A stretch of 64,000 nucleotides of DNA, from NCBI RefSeq assembly GCF_014696435.1, contig NZ_JACJQG010000018.1, positions 1-64,000 on the forward strand, in the 5' to 3' direction. This DNA comes from Calothrix anomala FACHB-343 (GTDB lineage: Bacteria > Cyanobacteriota > Cyanobacteriia > Cyanobacteriales > Nostocaceae). The stretch's first letter is position 1; the number at the start of each line of letters is the position of its first letter. A model generated the notes under the pieces. The model saw nothing but the letters and a program-made list of their open reading frames with translations. It was not told where the DNA came from and ran no database searches. Made by a program: the position numbers and the translations under genes. Of this stretch, positions 46,140 to 55,295 are shown piece after piece.

Positions 46140-47580
46140 GTGAACTACCCACACTGACCTGACGGTACAGTGTGGGCTTCTGTACTCACGGGGGAGTGCC
46201 GCAGATGAGACTTTCGCCCCATCTTTGGTCTTACCTCCCCTCCTACAGCAGAGACGGCTGAACCTTCCGCCTTTAGCATTCTGACACCCTCTGCTCTAAT
46301 GTTTATCGCAGCGTTTCCATCGCGGTCATGATGTGCGCCACAGTGAGGACAAGTCCATTCCCTCACATCCAGTGACATCTCGCTAACCTGATAGAAACAA
46401 TTAGAGCAGAGCTTGGAACTGGGGAACCATCTGTCAATTTCTACCAACTTCGCACCTTTGCGTTCTAGTTTGTAGGCTAAGAAGTTGGTAAACGTTCCCC
46501 ATCCAGCATCAGATATTGCTTTTGCTAACTTGTGATTAAGAACCATGCCCTTGACATGAAGATTCTCTACTATGACAGCTTGGCTATCGCTGACCAACTT
46601 GTAACTAAGTTTATGTAAAAAATCTTGCCTTGAGTTACTAACCCGTTCGTACACTTTAGCGACAACTTTACGATATCTATTCCTTGAATTACTCCCCTTT
46701 TGTTTACGCGCTAATTTTTTCTGCTTACGCTTCAAATTACGCTCATGCTTGGCAATATGTCTTGGGTTGTCGTATTTAGAAATCTTTTCGCCATCAGTGA
46801 CAACAGCAAAATGCTTCAAACCTAAATCAACACCATAAATCTTGCCTTCTGCAACCGTTGGAGCATCTCCCTCCAATTCAGTCAGGATAGATGCAAAATA
46901 CTTTCCTGACGGGGACTTGCTGACGGTTACGGTTTTAATTTTCCCCTCAATTGGTCTGTGGATTTTGGCTCTAACTATCCCGATGTTACCGGGAAGTTTG
47001 ACATTACCATCCACAATTTTGACGTTTTGTGGGTATTGAATCGACTGCTTGCCGTGCTTAGATTTGAATCTAGGAAACCCCGCACGCTTATCAAAAAAGT
47101 TCTTATACGCAGTGGTCAGGTTGAGAGTTGTAGCCTGCAAAACTTGACTATAACAATCAGCCAGCCACTTGGTATCCTCTGCTTTTTTAAGCTTGGGTAA
47201 AAGCGCATTGAGTGCCGACTGTCCCAGTCCCTTACCCGTCTGTTTGTAAGTCTCAATTGATTTATTTAGAGCGTAATTCCACCACCAGCGAGAACATCCA
47301 AATGCCTGCGCCAATAGTGTTTCTTGCTCTTTTGATGGGTATAAACGAACTTGAACAGCTTTATGTAGCACTCAATATCACCTCCTTGATTTTTATATCT
47401 TACTACTATCTACACTTACTAGTAAAGCAAAACCGGAAAATATTTGGCTACTCCTCATGCATCTTCTCTCTTACCAAAGAGCGGTTGATGATGATCAAAG
47501 ATGCAATCGTCGCAGCCCGCCTTATATCCCGCCACTGATTCTGAGTACAGAATTCAGTGGGGGACGAGGGCGCGATTCAG
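46140..47580 (-). mobile_element. IS200/IS605-like TnpB element 2 (no TnpA)
   Basis: About 1.44 kb, intergenic. The right end at 46140 has the CACACTG/CAGTGTG hairpin and ends GTAGTTCAC like element 1. The left end near 47580 starts CTGAA and has a hairpin, CCACTG...CAGTGG (47533-47560). No divergent small gene is visible in the 200 bp before tnpB. Boundaries are inferred from element 1. Confidence 0.75.
46145..47371 (-). CDS. tnpB: RNA-guided endonuclease TnpB (element 2)
   Basis: 408 residues, closely related to element 1 TnpB with positions aligned: D182 (VDLGLKH), E269 (VIVENLH) and D351 (HDRDGNAA); zinc-finger CSNC and CPHC. The stop TAG lies within the right-end hairpin, eight bases from the element end. 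The GTG start at 47371 is preceded by AAGGAGGTGAT, an extended Shine-Dalgarno. Probably active; the omegaRNA should overlap the 3' end of the gene. Confidence 0.9.
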   Translation of the reverse strand: MLHKAVQVRLYPSKEQETLLAQAFGCSRWWWNYALNKSIETYKQTGKGLGQSALNALLPKLKKAEDTKWLADCYSQVLQATTLNLTTAYKNFFDKRAGFPRFKSKHGKQSIQYPQNVKIVDGNVKLPGNIGIVRAKIHRPIEGKIKTVTVSKSPSGKYFASILTELEGDAPTVAEGKIYGVDLGLKHFAVVTDGEKISKYDNPRHIAKHERNLKRKQKKLARKQKGSNSRNRYRKVVAKVYERVSNSRQDFLHKLSYKLVSDSQAVIVENLHVKGMVLNHKLAKAISDAGWGTFTNFLAYKLERKGAKLVEIDRWFPSSKLCSNCFYQVSEMSLDVREWTCPHCGAHHDRDGNAAINIRAEGVRMLKAEGSAVSAVGGEVRPKMGRKSHLRHSPVSTEAHTVPSGQCG

Positions 47581-47616
47581 TTAAGTAGGCGATCGCATTT
47601 TCAACCAATCCGCCCT

Positions 47617-47910
47617 CCAATTACACCATCCCCGTAGGGGCGGGGTTTCCCCCATAGGTGTCAACTTAAGTTCAAAATAGCCTTTTTCTTAGCTTTGTTG
47701 CCCGCCTGAGAATGAATTCTCAGGCTAATAGTCCAAGTCTACTGAAGTAGACTCAAGATTTTGAGGATATTTAGGAATCTGACGATGACTTTGGCTATTA
47801 GCAAGGAACTGAAGTTCCTTGCGGTAACTGAGTTTCGCCTTAAGTTAACACAGGTGGGTTTCCCTAATCCACCTTGCAATTACACCATCCCCGTAGGGGC
47901 GGGGTTTCCC
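47617..47910. repeat. Repeat cluster: two GGGGCGGGGTTTCCC repeats and a multi-hairpin repeat
   Basis: CAATTACACCATCCCCGTAG followed by GGGCGGGGTTTCCC occurs at 47617-47651 and 47876-47910. Between them, 47700-47825 carries four hairpins (CCTGAGAAT/ATTCTCAGG, GTCTACT/AGTAGAC and GGAACT/AGTTCC among them), related in inverted orientation to 10053-10141. No gene is seen between 47581 and 48037. Confidence 0.75.
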
Positions 47911-48037
47911 CGCCCTTTGCGACAATCCAGAAATAAATTAATTAGACACAAGCGTAATTCGATTAGCTCAACCCCATTCCTACCACCGCATTGATTAATC
48001 TAAAATCTAAAATCCAAAATCCAAAATCTAAAATTAA

Positions 48038-49171
48038 TTAACAGTTTGCCAATTTTGCATTTAACGCATTCAAATGTCGCCATACTTGAGTCCCCGCAGC
48101 CCAGTTATGAGAGGGTAAATGTCCTGGCGGTGCTGACAAGCGAAACGATAATTGCTGCACAGAAGAAGGAGAAAGGGCTAAACTCCAGCCAATCGTCGCG
48201 CAAAACTTAGCATAATCGCCGTCTACGCTGTCGTAAATTTGCTTCTGGACGCTAAAACCAAACCTTCCCTTACTATATTTTTTCCACAATTCGTCAATTA
48301 TTTGTAAATCTTCACAAGGTAAATTTTCAATATCGCCAGTAAATAGATAGCTACCTATAGGCTTTCTAATAGCTTGACACATCAGCGCCCAAGTTTGTTT
48401 ATCTGCTGCTTGCCATTGTCGTAAAGCTAGTAAATCTCTCAGGTGATGATAATCAACGCCAGCTTGAGATTTTAAATTATCACCTGACTTTGGCTTTCCA
48501 GGCTGGGAAGACTCAAGTTTAATGGCGCAGTTGAGTGCTACTAAGGCTTCCGCCGCCGATTTGTAGCGTTGGGGAAGGGAATTTTGCAGAAGTTTATCGA
48601 GAATTGCGGCGAGGCGATCGCTTACCGCATCTTTATTTAAAATATAATCGCGCCACACCCAGCGATCGCTCGTCACATCAAATAAATCAAAGGGAGAAAT
48701 CCCCGTTAACAAGTAAATACAACTTACCCCTAAACCGTAAATATCGCTAGCGGGAAGCGCTTTCCCCCGCATGTGTTCTGGAGCCATATATCCGGGACTT
48801 CCCACCGTTGTCCCCGTATACAGCAAAGCTGTAGCTGTAATTTGTTTCGCCACGCCAAAATCAATCAACACCAAATCCTTCCCAGTTCCCCCAACAGCAG
48901 TTCGGCGCATGATATTTGCTGGCTTAATATCCCGATGAATGACTTGGCGCACATGAATAAATTGCAGCACTGGTAACAACTGCTGCAGAATTTCCCAAAT
49001 TTGCGCTTCGCTAAAAAGTCCTTGGGTTTCTAATTCCTGTGCTAAAGTCTGTCCCGGAATCCATTCTTCCACCAAATATAAATCGGTGTCTAATTCAAAG
49101 TACTCTAGCAGTTGGGGAATTTGGGGATGCTGCAACTCTCTCAGACGGACTGCTTCTTGACGAATTGACAC
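48038..49171 (-). pseudogene. Serine/threonine kinase-GUN4 fusion, N-terminus lost to a TnpB element
   Basis: The remaining 377 codons start with a GTG supplied by the right end of TnpB element 3 and continue QEAVRLRELQHPQIPQLL. The kinase C-lobe is present (HRDIKPANI, DFGVAKQ, APEHMRG), but the glycine-rich loop and catalytic lysine of the N-lobe are missing, so the kinase should be inactive. Residues about 245-345 form a GUN4 domain (NLPCEDLQIIDELWKKY, KGRFGFSVQKQIY). GUN4 domains bind porphyrins; here the fusion may signal tetrapyrrole state. The N-lobe was not found elsewhere in the window. DUF4359 upstream is likely its former neighbour. Confidence 0.85.
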
Positions 49172-49179
49172 TCCCCTGC

Positions 49180-50388
49180 CTAAAGGCGAGGGGATTCTAA
49201 CTTCTTCCTAGTTACTTGCTCAATCAAGCTTTCGCCAGAAAGAGCAGAGGCAACTAGTCCATTAGCGTTACTTGGGGATTGCCCATCCCTAGCTTGTCTT
49301 GCAAGATTTAAAATGTTAATTGCTGCATTTTCGTCTCTATGTAGACTACATCCACAACTACAAACATGGGTGCGAGTTGATAGAGATTTTTTCACAATCG
49401 CGCCACAATTTGAACATTTTTGTGATGTGTAATGTGGCGATACAGCAACAGCTAACTTACCAAATTTACCAGCAAAATACTCAATCCATTGCCTAAACAA
49501 ATACCAGCTAGCATCAGAGATTGACTTAGCCAAACAATGGTTTCTGAGTAAGTTACGCACTTGTAGGTTTTCATAGGCTACTAAGTCGTTAGACTTGCAC
49601 ACGTTACGCGCAATTCTCTTTGCGTGTTCATTCCGTTGCCTACTTATTCTCAAGTGCTTTCTGGCAAATATAGCTCTAGCTTTTTTACATCCTGATGAAC
49701 CTTTTTTCTTTTTGTAAATGCGGCTTTGAGCGTGTTTAACTGACTTCTCAACCTTTCTTAAAAACTTTGGATTAAATTCTTGATGTCCGTTTGAATCAGT
49801 GTAAAAACTCTCCAATCCTACATCCAAACCAATTTCATTACCTGTCAATGGTTGAATATCTTTAATTTCAACATCAATACAAAACTGACAGTAATAGCCA
49901 TCAGCACGACGCACCAATCTAACACGCTTAATCGATTTAACAGGGTAGATTTGAATATCCCACTTGCCCAGAAGTTTTAACTCACCAATACCTTTTTTAT
50001 CAGTAATGGTAATACGGCGTTTGATTGGGTTTATTTTCCAGCCTGATGTCTTGTACTCAACCGAGCGATTATCATGCTGAAACCGGGGATACCCCTTTTT
50101 AAGAGCTACTTTCTTTTTACAATTATCGTAAAACCTTGATATAGCTAACCATGCTCTCTCGGCTGATGATTGTACAGCCATCGAGTTTAAGTTAGCCACA
50201 AATTTAAATTCGTTGCGTAGTTCCGTTGAATACTTGTTGAGCGCAAATCTATCAATTTTTGCTTCTGGTGGGGCATCCATCCAATATCTCAGACATTTAT
50301 TTCTAATGAACTGAGTAGTCTTAATAGCTTCCTCAATTGCTAAATATTGAAGTTTTTTAGCTTTGATTTTGTATTCTAGAACCAGCAA
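49180..50388 (-). CDS. tnpB: RNA-guided endonuclease TnpB (element 3)
   Basis: 402 residues from TTG 50388; different subfamily from the other two. RuvC-like residues D189 (GLDVGLE), E273 (YENLQV) and D352 (HRDENAAINI) are intact. Cys motif CSNCG and CSCGC form the zinc finger. A weaker Shine-Dalgarno (AAGGAAGTGAG) precedes it. A guided nuclease by family; host gene disruption is at its 3' side. Confidence 0.88.
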   Translation of the reverse strand: MLVLEYKIKAKKLQYLAIEEAIKTTQFIRNKCLRYWMDAPPEAKIDRFALNKYSTELRNEFKFVANLNSMAVQSSAERAWLAISRFYDNCKKKVALKKGYPRFQHDNRSVEYKTSGWKINPIKRRITITDKKGIGELKLLGKWDIQIYPVKSIKRVRLVRRADGYYCQFCIDVEIKDIQPLTGNEIGLDVGLESFYTDSNGHQEFNPKFLRKVEKSVKHAQSRIYKKKKGSSGCKKARAIFARKHLRISRQRNEHAKRIARNVCKSNDLVAYENLQVRNLLRNHCLAKSISDASWYLFRQWIEYFAGKFGKLAVAVSPHYTSQKCSNCGAIVKKSLSTRTHVCSCGCSLHRDENAAINILNLARQARDGQSPSNANGLVASALSGESLIEQVTRKKLESPRL

Positions 50389-50446
50389 CTTGACTCACTT
50401 CCTTGCCTTGCTTATACTATGTCTAGCATAGGTGAATGTTCTAAAT

Positions 50447-50638
50447 ATGTCAACTGCAAAAGGTAAAAAAAGAGTAAAAAACATCCCGGTTCTATACGAT
50501 GAACCAAAAAAGAAAAGAGGCGTTATGCTTACAGATACAGCTTGGCATTCTATACAAGAATTAGCCGCAAAAAATAATGTTAGTGCTAGTGAATATTTAG
50601 AAGAGATGATTAGAAAACATTGCGTCACTGAGGCGTAA
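50447..50638 (+). CDS. Small ribbon-helix-helix-like protein divergent from tnpB (element 3)
   Basis: 63 residues from ATG 50447 (a GTG at 50432 is possible). A basic N-terminus with KGKKRVKNIPVLYDEPKKKR precedes a helix-turn-helix-like segment TDTAWHSIQELAAKNNVSAS followed by EYLEEMIRKHC, fitting CopG/Arc-type DNA-binding. It starts 58 bp from the tnpB start and is transcribed away. Parallel to the gene at 30174 in element 1. Confidence 0.72.
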   Translation: MSTAKGKKRVKNIPVLYDEPKKKRGVMLTDTAWHSIQELAAKNNVSASEYLEEMIRKHCVTEA

Positions 50639-50794
50639 ACGCCTTCTGGCGGCTTTCATGAGGCAGTGCGTTGGACGGGTTCCCCGGCTTGAAGCAACTG
50701 CCGTCCCCTTGCCTGAAGTACGCTTGGACGGCGCTGTGCGCCTGTTCCTCAAGGGTTTTCAGCCTGCCATCCTTATAAAAGTATTCCCAACTCA
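50634..50794 (-). CDS. Possible small reading frame downstream of the DUF4359 gene
   Basis: 53 codons from ATG 50794, 7 bp after the DUF4359 stop, beginning MSWEYFYKDGRLKTLEEQAH. It may be the original start of the kinase or of another gene cut by TnpB element 3; the last half is repeat sequence. Weakly supported. Confidence 0.3.
50660..50702. repeat. 43-bp repeat shared with 58644-58686
   Basis: Inverted relative to 58644-58686, with three differences in 43 bp. It contains GAGGCAGTGCGTTGGACGGG and GGCTTGAAGCAACTGCC. Confidence 0.85.
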
Positions 50795-50801
50795 TTACCG
50801 A

Positions 50802-51182
50802 TCATCGCTGTTGTGCTGAGTAGGTATAAAAGTTATTAAAAGCTCCCACAGTCTCAAACTTATAAGAAGGTATCAGAGAACTCACTTTTAAGTCTGTTTG
50901 ATAAATACTAAACAGTAGATAATCTTGTCTTTGCGTCGTAGCGGCAATAATATCTCGCATTTGGGGTTGAATTGAATCTACAGTTTTTTCGCAATTAAAC
51001 TTGACTAAAGTTTCCAAAAAGTTCTGAGTTTTCTGGCAAACATCGGTTTTGAGATATAAGCTCAAGCGTTGTACAGCATAGTCTTGATATGCAGCCCCAG
51101 AGGGATTGGTCTTAGCCATGATCAAACCCACAACAGCTAGACCTGCTACTCCTAGATATGCAATAATATTTAATGGTTTCAT
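50802..51182 (-). CDS. DUF4359 family protein
   Basis: 126 residues with one hydrophobic N-terminal segment (NIIAYLGVAGLAVVGLIMA, about 5-23), either an anchor or signal peptide, followed by a small soluble domain with two cysteines (DVCQKTQ, KFNCEKT). DUF4359 proteins are cyanobacterial and uncharacterised. It lies directly upstream of the disrupted kinase region. Confidence 0.75.
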   Translation of the reverse strand: MKPLNIIAYLGVAGLAVVGLIMAKTNPSGAAYQDYAVQRLSLYLKTDVCQKTQNFLETLVKFNCEKTVDSIQPQMRDIIAATTQRQDYLLFSIYQTDLKVSSLIPSYKFETVGAFNNFYTYSAQQR

Positions 51183-51298
51183 GTTTTTCAGCTATGATTT
51201 GTTTTGGTCATCAGACTACAAATTAACTGAGTCCGTTCCAAGAAAAAAACATTCTCTTGATCAAATTAGCAGAGACGTGTTATACTCAGGTAGTTAAT

Positions 51299-51372
51299 GG
51301 CGAGCGTAGCCAAGTGGTTAAGGCAGTGGTTTGTGGTACCACCATTCGTGGGTTCGAGTCCCATCGTTCGCC
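51299..51372 (+). tRNA. trnH: tRNA-His (GTG anticodon)
   Basis: Cloverleaf: acceptor GCGAGCG (51300-51306) pairs with CGTTCGC (51365-51371). The anticodon loop TTGTGGT sits between stems GTGGT and ACCAC, and the T arm is GTGGG-TTCGAGT-CCCAT. A templated extra G at 51299 opposite C73 is the G-1 identity element of histidine tRNAs. CCA is not encoded. Confidence 0.96.
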
Positions 51373-51474
51373 CTCTAAAAAAATAGACTTAAACATTCTC
51401 GCCCATGAGTGAGATATAGACTGTTTTCAGCAATACTAACATGGGTTTAGGGCACTGGGCATGGGGCATTGCTT

Positions 51475-51518
51475 AACAGTCACCAGTCAACAGTCAACAG
51501 TCAACAGTCAACAGTCAA
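51475..51518. repeat. Short tandem heptamer repeat (CAGTCAA)n
   Basis: Five to six CAGTCAA units. The TGA stop and the last three codons of the hybrid kinase gene are inside it. Confidence 0.9.
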
Positions 51519-53874
51519 CCAATTGCTTTATAGTAGTTTCCAGTTGTTTAAGTTTGACTGGTTTAGCTAGATAATCGTTAGCGCCAGCAGCAAGACAACG
51601 ATCGCGATCGCCTGACATGGCTAAAGCGGTGAGGGCGATAATGGGGATATGGGCGATTTGGCTATCTTGACGGATGCGGGCGATCGCTTCTATGCCGTCT
51701 AATCCTGGCATTTGAATGTCCATGAGAATAATATCAGGATGTTGGCTTTGGGTAATTGCGATCGCTTCTTCTCCATTTTGAGCCACCAGCAACCGAAAGC
51801 CTCTAGCTATGAGGTATTGGGAAATGGTGACGATATTGTCTTCGTTATCTTCTGCTAATAACACTAAAGGCGCTGTTTTCCCGGTTACTAGGGTATCTGT
51901 GTCCCTGGGTGCTAAATTTGCGGATGCAGTCGGGGAATTAGGTAAAGATATCTCTATTTGAGAACAGCTAGCAGGTAACTGAATGGTAAAACAACTACCC
52001 TTTCCCAGTTCGCTGACTAAACTGACTGAACCTTGATGCAGTTCAGCAATTTGTCTAACTAAGGTTAATCCTAAACCAGTTCCCTCATATTGGCGGTTGA
52101 GTTTGCTGTCTACCTGGACGAATGGTTGAAAAAGTTTATTTTGATAAGATTCGGGTATCCCAATTCCCGTATCGCTGACGGCGAAACACAGCCAATCTTC
52201 TTCTGTCTGTTGTTTGCGGTAAACATTTAAGTTGACTCTTCCACCATTGGGGGTAAATTTAATGGCGTTGGTGAGTAAATTAATCAGCAATTGACGCATC
52301 CGCAGTTCATCTACGGTGATATATTCGCCGCAATCCGCCTCTATATGGGTTTTTATGGTAATTTCTTTGTTTCGCGCCTGTTGTGTGACAAATGCCAAAC
52401 TTGATTCACACAAATAAGCGATCGCTACTGGGGAAATTCTCAATTCTAAATGACCGGCTTCAATTTTAGAAACATCTAAAATATCGTTAATTAAAGCTAA
52501 AAGATGTTGCCCGCTATTTTCTACAGTCAAAATTGACTGTTTTTGTAGCTCGTTCACTGATCCATAAATTCCTTCGAGCAATAACTCGCAATTGCCCAGA
52601 ATCACATTCAGGGGAGTGCGCAATTCATGACTCATGTTAGCGAGAAATTCACTCTTGGCTTGGTTCGCAAATTCCGCTTGTCCTTTAGCTACAGCTAGTT
52701 CAAAGGTGCGTTCTTCTACCCGTCGTTCTAAATGTTCTCGATCTAACTTTAATTGCTCGGCCATTGTGTTAAAAGTCTGGGCGAGAATACTGACTTCATT
52801 GTTCCCAATTACAGGTACATACTGATTTAAATCTCCCTGGGTTAAACGTTCAGCAGCTTGGCTAATGTTGAGAATCGGTTGGGTAATCTGTCGCGATAGC
52901 AAGTAAATTGCAAACATTAACAGCGCAGATGCTAAACAACCGCACAGCAAGAAGCTCAAGACTAAACTATTAGCAGGCGCAAAGGCTTCGGCTTGAGTCA
53001 TTTCGGCAATTAATCCCAAGTTATATCTGGGTAACCAACGATACACGCCAATTACAGGCACGCCATATTGATTACGGTATAAGGCCATACCATTTTCTTG
53101 AGCGATCGCGCGATCGATGGCTGCGCTTTTCATTGGTACATCCACAACCGAATCTGCTGGATTCAGAGATTTATCTGTTCTTGTATTTAAAAAAGCAACG
53201 GCTTTTAAATTAGATTCTCCTACCAAGTAAAAAGCTTGAGTTTCCGTTTTTAGGGTACTGGCTAACAATAGCTGGCGCAATTCAGTAATATTCAGATCCA
53301 CCGCTAAGACTCCCATCTGTATCCCGGAACGATCTTGTAAGGGTGTGGCTACTGTAATTACTGGTTTGCGTTCTGAGTTCAAATAAAAATTAGGTGTAAT
53401 TGAATTTAAATTTTCTTGAGTCAGAAAAGTAACAGGATAACCGCTAGGTGAATACTTATTTTCTTTGCCAGGAGAGAGAGAACAAAAAGCCACAAAACCG
53501 CTATTTCTAGTAATACAAATATTGCTCAGATTAGTTTTAATCTTTGCGGTTTTATGTAAATATTGTTGCAGACGATTGTAAGCTGCTTGACGACTGGGAG
53601 AATTTTGATCGGAGATTAGTTTGGGTACAACCTCAACAATCTCAGTTTGTTGAGCAAGTTGGAGTACATCGCGCAATTGAAAGTTAATCCAGTAGTCTAG
53701 TTCTTGGGATTTAAAATCTAGGGAATTGTTTAAGCGCGTGACAACTTCTCTCTGTAAATTTTGGCGAGAATACCAGCAAGCGCTCGCAGCAGCTACCCCA
53801 ATTGCCACCCAAGAAATAATCGAAAATCGATAGACCAACTGAGACAATAAACTGTGGCGATTCCAAGCAATCAT
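51508..53874 (-). CDS. Membrane hybrid histidine kinase
   Basis: 788 residues: TM1 at about 14-36, a periplasmic dCache/CHASE-like sensor (about 37-300), TM2 at about 305-325 ([20 protein letters not shown]), HAMP (about 325-380), HisKA with H in [14 protein letters not shown], HATPase_c ([26 protein letters not shown]) and a C-terminal receiver (about 665-785, phosphoacceptor D in [14 protein letters not shown]). It overlaps the upstream solute-binding gene by 4 bp. The two are a likely sensor pair in which the binding protein presents a ligand to the periplasmic domain. Its end lies in a heptamer repeat. Confidence 0.9.
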   Translation of the reverse strand: MIAWNRHSLLSQLVYRFSIISWVAIGVAAASACWYSRQNLQREVVTRLNNSLDFKSQELDYWINFQLRDVLQLAQQTEIVEVVPKLISDQNSPSRQAAYNRLQQYLHKTAKIKTNLSNICITRNSGFVAFCSLSPGKENKYSPSGYPVTFLTQENLNSITPNFYLNSERKPVITVATPLQDRSGIQMGVLAVDLNITELRQLLLASTLKTETQAFYLVGESNLKAVAFLNTRTDKSLNPADSVVDVPMKSAAIDRAIAQENGMALYRNQYGVPVIGVYRWLPRYNLGLIAEMTQAEAFAPANSLVLSFLLCGCLASALLMFAIYLLSRQITQPILNISQAAERLTQGDLNQYVPVIGNNEVSILAQTFNTMAEQLKLDREHLERRVEERTFELAVAKGQAEFANQAKSEFLANMSHELRTPLNVILGNCELLLEGIYGSVNELQKQSILTVENSGQHLLALINDILDVSKIEAGHLELRISPVAIAYLCESSLAFVTQQARNKEITIKTHIEADCGEYITVDELRMRQLLINLLTNAIKFTPNGGRVNLNVYRKQQTEEDWLCFAVSDTGIGIPESYQNKLFQPFVQVDSKLNRQYEGTGLGLTLVRQIAELHQGSVSLVSELGKGSCFTIQLPASCSQIEISLPNSPTASANLAPRDTDTLVTGKTAPLVLLAEDNEDNIVTISQYLIARGFRLLVAQNGEEAIAITQSQHPDIILMDIQMPGLDGIEAIARIRQDSQIAHIPIIALTALAMSGDRDRCLAAGANDYLAKPVKLKQLETTIKQLVDC

Positions 53875-55295
53875 GGTTTTTTCTCATATTTTTGCCAAAA
53901 ATTGGCGATTTGTTCAATTCCCCAATCAGCAGCTTGCTTAGGCGAAGCATTGGTGAGAATAACACGATGTATAATTTGCGACCAAAGTTGTTGTGTGTAA
54001 ATTTGGCTCCAAACGGGGTGGAGTTTGTCATATTCAGGTAGGCGAGACTGATTGTAAATCGCCAAAGCTGCGGCTGAATGAGGATCGGCTGGTTCTTGCC
54101 AGATGGGATCTTTTAACAATTGAGTCATAGTTGGTAAAATTCGCCCATTAAATCCTTGAATGAGGCGCTGGAGATTATGAGGTTGCAGCAGATATCGCAG
54201 AAAATCTATGGTGTTTTGTGACTTACGCTCCTGTTTAATCGCCAAAATTTGATTAAGTACTCTAGGTACTTGCAAAGTGGTACCGTTCATTGTTTTGGGG
54301 TAAGTTATTAATGTGCCAATATCTTGATAACGCTGCCTAGCACTTTGATTATATTGGTTATTCTCTAATTTTTGGGTTCTGGGAATAGATAAAGTCATGT
54401 TGACAGTCATCAGGACTTGACGATTGAGAAATGCGATATTATTGCCTGAACCTGACCAATCTAAAGCATTTGCTGGGATGTAGCCTTGGCGGTAAAGGTT
54501 TGTAAATTCAGCGATCGCTTCAGTAAAAAGCTGTCGGTTCTTAGTTTCAACTATAACTAAACCATCTTGATGATTAGCGATCGCCACATTATGCGCATCT
54601 AAAAACAGTTGAAAAGCGGCTGCGGTGTCAAAACCGCTTGCAGACATACACAAACCCAATCCATAGATGTTAGGGTATTGACGCGATCGCAATTTGGTTT
54701 GCGCTGTTTGCCAAAATTGCCAAAATTGATGCCATTCTTGGGGAATATCGCTCTCGCCATAGCCAATTTCAGCTAGAGAGTCTTTCCAATAATGAATGTA
54801 AGCATCCGATTGACCGATGGGTAAGGCATAATAACTGCGATCGCCTTGGACTCGATTTTGATACAGTACTTGAGTTAATACATCAGCTTGAAAATTTGAC
54901 GCGATCGGCTCAATTACCTCAGATAAATCCACCAGTTTATCTTCCCATGCCAATAAAGGAGCAAAGCAATAAGTTGATTTAATGGAAAATACAATGTCAG
55001 GCTCTTTGCCATTATTGGGATTTTTCAAAGTTTCCCATAATGTTTGTTCAATAAAATCATCGGAAACTAACTTTAAATTGACTTTTTTGCCCGTATAACG
55101 CTGCCATCCGGCAACTATCTGCATAATGCCTTGATTTTCTTCGCTTAAGTACCCGCGCTCCCATAAAATAAATAGTTCTTCACTAGTCGCGGAATTAACT
55201 GTCACATCAGTTTTTTTGCTGTGAGTACAACTTTTGACACCAGAGAACAAAAGGCTCCCAAAAAATAACTTTTTGAATTGTCTTCTGGTGAGCAT
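53871..55295 (-). CDS. Extracellular solute-binding lipoprotein
   Basis: 474 residues. The N-terminus TRRQFKK (R4, R5) followed by a hydrophobic stretch and Cys23 resembles a Tat-exported lipoprotein signal. The rest looks like the sugar-type (family 1) binding protein: [29 protein letters not shown]-like, [20 protein letters not shown], and the C-terminal helices. No permease or ATPase genes lie beside it, so it most likely serves the histidine kinase gene it overlaps. Ligand unknown. Confidence 0.82.
   Translation of the reverse strand: MLTRRQFKKLFFGSLLFSGVKSCTHSKKTDVTVNSATSEELFILWERGYLSEENQGIMQIVAGWQRYTGKKVNLKLVSDDFIEQTLWETLKNPNNGKEPDIVFSIKSTYCFAPLLAWEDKLVDLSEVIEPIASNFQADVLTQVLYQNRVQGDRSYYALPIGQSDAYIHYWKDSLAEIGYGESDIPQEWHQFWQFWQTAQTKLRSRQYPNIYGLGLCMSASGFDTAAAFQLFLDAHNVAIANHQDGLVIVETKNRQLFTEAIAEFTNLYRQGYIPANALDWSGSGNNIAFLNRQVLMTVNMTLSIPRTQKLENNQYNQSARQRYQDIGTLITYPKTMNGTTLQVPRVLNQILAIKQERKSQNTIDFLRYLLQPHNLQRLIQGFNGRILPTMTQLLKDPIWQEPADPHSAAALAIYNQSRLPEYDKLHPVWSQIYTQQLWSQIIHRVILTNASPKQAADWGIEQIANFWQKYEKKP

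Larger units (their letters stand above)
49165..50745 (-). mobile_element. IS200/IS605-like TnpB element 3 (different family, no TnpA)
   Basis: The right end at 49165 ends TCAA after a CCCCTCGCC/GGCAGGGG hairpin. The left end is uncertain; a hairpin GGCGC/GCGCC at 50730-50742 and a 43-bp repeat at 50660-50702 shared with 58644-58686 belong to it or adjoin it. It carries tnpB and a divergent 63-codon gene. It lies between the DUF4359 gene and the beheaded kinase. Confidence 0.7.

Noticed and set aside
47457-47590. Divergent small RHH gene in TnpB element 2
   Set aside because: The plus-strand frames in front of tnpB 2 show no RHH pattern, unlike elements 1 and 3.
51299-51372. Unusual extra 5' G in the tRNA gene
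   Set aside because: A templated G-1 is normal for bacterial histidine tRNA genes.
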